A stretch of DNA of 15,022 nt from CAZEAN01 sp964510225 (GTDB lineage: Bacteria > Planctomycetota > Planctomycetia > Isosphaerales > Isosphaeraceae): positions 1 through 15,022 of the forward strand of contig CAZEAN010000136.1 of assembly GCA_964510225.1 (NCBI GenBank), read 5' to 3'. Below, piece after piece: positions 14,070-15,022 of the stretch. Below the pieces are notes generated by a model. It was given only the letters and a program-made list of their open reading frames with translations. It had not been told where the DNA came from and searched no databases. A program made the translations under genes and the position numbers. Within the stretch, counting starts at the first letter, position 1. Every line of letters begins with the position of its first letter.

Positions 14070-15022
14070 CGTTCCTGATTTTCCTCCGACACCTGTTCTT
14101 GTGCTGATTCCAACAAGTGATCAACCTCACTCCACAACGCCCGACACTGGTCCTGCAACTCCTCCGAGAGCGTGTTGATCGCCTCTTCCCCACGGATCGA
14201 GGCCAGGTCCGGGTCCGACTTCCAATGATTCATGGTGCGGATCACTATCTCTGACATCTCTGCTGGCTCTTCCTCCAGTCGCTGAGACCACGCGTCGAAC
14301 TCTTCCTGAAGCCACGCGATCCCCTGCTCCCGCCACTTTTGCCGTTCCTCGTCGTTGAGGTCTGCTCCATCTCCGATTCCGTCACTCGCCAGCAAGGCAG
14401 AGCAGGCGGCGTTGTACCGATAATATTCTTCCCAAGCGTCCGCTAACGAGGGCTCACGCTCAAAGGCCGATTCTGCAAACTTCGCCGCCTGGACATGGAG
14501 GGCCTTCGCATAGGCAGCACGAGCGATCGCGAGCAATTCAACAGCGTCAGTAGGCTCAAGCTCTCCCGCGAGGACCGCTTCAAGTCGTTTTTCTTGTTCC
14601 ATGAGGCTGCGGCACTGCTCAATCCACTGCGCTGACGGATACCGCCAACTCCCCCTGGCGAGTCCGAGTTCGTGCCCCTTCTCCAACAACCTCAATGCCT
14701 CTGCATAATTCCCTCGCTGGCTCATGTACCGCAGACCGAGATTGCAGTGTGCCTCGGGATACTTCGGATCGAGCTCAATAGCCTCCTTGTACGCCTCAAT
14801 GGCCTCGTCGAATCGGCCAAGGTTGGCCAGGGCGATGCCGCGGTTGTTGTGGGCTTTTGCATCTTGCGGGTCGATTGCGAGGGCACGGTCGTAGGCCTCG
14901 ATTGCCTCGTCGAATCGGCCAAGGTTTTTCAGTGCCCAACCTCGGCCGTTGTGGGCACCTGCGTATTGCGGGTCGATTGCAAGTGCGCGGTCGTAGGCTG
15001 CGATTGCCTCGTCGAAGCGGCC
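14066..15022 (-). CDS. TPR protein, probably C-terminal part of a Ser/Thr protein kinase
   Basis: 318 residues are visible; the frame is open to base 15022, so the N-terminus lies outside the window (the internal ATG at 14725 is not the start, because TPR repeats continue through it). At least three tetratricopeptide units of exactly 34 residues are seen (G-R-F-D-E-A-I-x-A-Y-x-x-A-L-A-I-D-P), then a fourth, degenerate one (GNYAEALRLLEKG). The tail has RYPSAQW, RYNAACSALLA, WLQEEFDAW and TMNHWKSDPDLA, the pattern I associate with the end of planctomycete protein kinases carrying TPR arrays, where the kinase domain comes first. TPRs bind partner proteins. The kinase assignment is inference because no kinase motif is in view. 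The stop codon overlaps a REP-like palindrome. Confidence 0.82.
   Translation of the reverse strand, partial: GRFDEAIAAYDRALAIDPQYAGAHNGRGWALKNLGRFDEAIEAYDRALAIDPQDAKAHNNRGIALANLGRFDEAIEAYKEAIELDPKYPEAHCNLGLRYMSQRGNYAEALRLLEKGHELGLARGSWRYPSAQWIEQCRSLMEQEKRLEAVLAGELEPTDAVELLAIARAAYAKALHVQAAKFAESAFEREPSLADAWEEYYRYNAACSALLASDGIGDGADLNDEERQKWREQGIAWLQEEFDAWSQRLEEEPAEMSEIVIRTMNHWKSDPDLASIRGEEAINTLSEELQDQCRALWSEVDHLLESAQEQVSEENQER
14802..15022 (-). repeat. 102-bp tandem repeats encoding TPR units
   Basis: The 17-mer gcctcgtcgaatcggcc occurs at 14802-14818 and 14904-14920 and, with one change, at 15006-15022: exact 102-base spacing (34 codons). The near identity at DNA level points to recent unit duplication or gene conversion in the array, which extends beyond the window. 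Confidence 0.85.

Noticed and set aside
1..15022. Search for CRISPR arrays, tRNA/rRNA genes, transposases, integrases and known defence genes
   Set aside because: No regularly spaced direct repeats other than the coding TPR array, no tRNA-like T-loop in a cloverleaf context, and no recombinase or nuclease motifs were found.

Overview
The window reads as chromosomal DNA of a planctomycete (family-level guess: Isosphaeraceae-like). This is inferred from protein hallmarks and not from any rRNA. The hallmarks are a secreted protein opening with the IESLEDR-type N-terminal motif typical of planctomycete surface proteins, a PEP-CTERM-like C-terminal sorting tail, a lone CXXCH haem domain of the kind common in the Planctomycetes/Verrucomicrobia, and a TPR protein whose C-terminal domain matches those on planctomycete Ser/Thr kinases. 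Spacing is loose, and most genes encode exported proteins.

Left half, + strand. Bases 1-1209 hold the 3' part of a PEP-CTERM-like membrane-sorted protein containing a 17-glycine tract. Bases 1496-4078 encode a large secreted protein: propeller-like repeats, a Calx-beta domain, then six Ca-binding FG-GAP/VCBS-type repeats. Its 3' end carries a canonical AAACCCG heptamer, after which the coding signal continues in the -1 frame to 4176. Next come a secreted alpha/beta hydrolase with a duplicated N-terminal beta domain (4563-6377) and a small secreted protein of unknown function (6571-7164).

Bases 7165-8583 are about 1.4 kb with no convincing intact gene. They contain one short coding-like block (7597-7746) with AAC-type codons and an NNRxNxG-R pattern faintly like a diversity-generating retroelement variable region. 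Around and after it lie many inverted repeats (7764-7869, 7950-7972, 8306-8399). An ECF sigma factor (8584-9261) follows and ends at a strong intrinsic terminator (9279-9321).

Right half, - strand, convergent with the left. Reading leftwards from the right edge: the C-terminal part of a TPR protein, probably a Ser/Thr kinase (14066-15022, cut by the window edge); a pair of inverted REP-like palindromes; a secreted transglutaminase-like/esterase fusion (11492-13888); a secreted CXXCH haem protein (10054-11367); and a membrane-anchored J-domain protein (9360-9941). The last three could be co-transcribed, but gaps of over 110 bases make a tight operon uncertain.

No tRNA, rRNA, CRISPR array, transposase or complete defence system was seen. 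The most unusual items are the possible -1 frameshift in the FG-GAP protein, the inverted-repeat-dense gene-poor region with its coding fossil, the REP-like pair and the poly-G tract.
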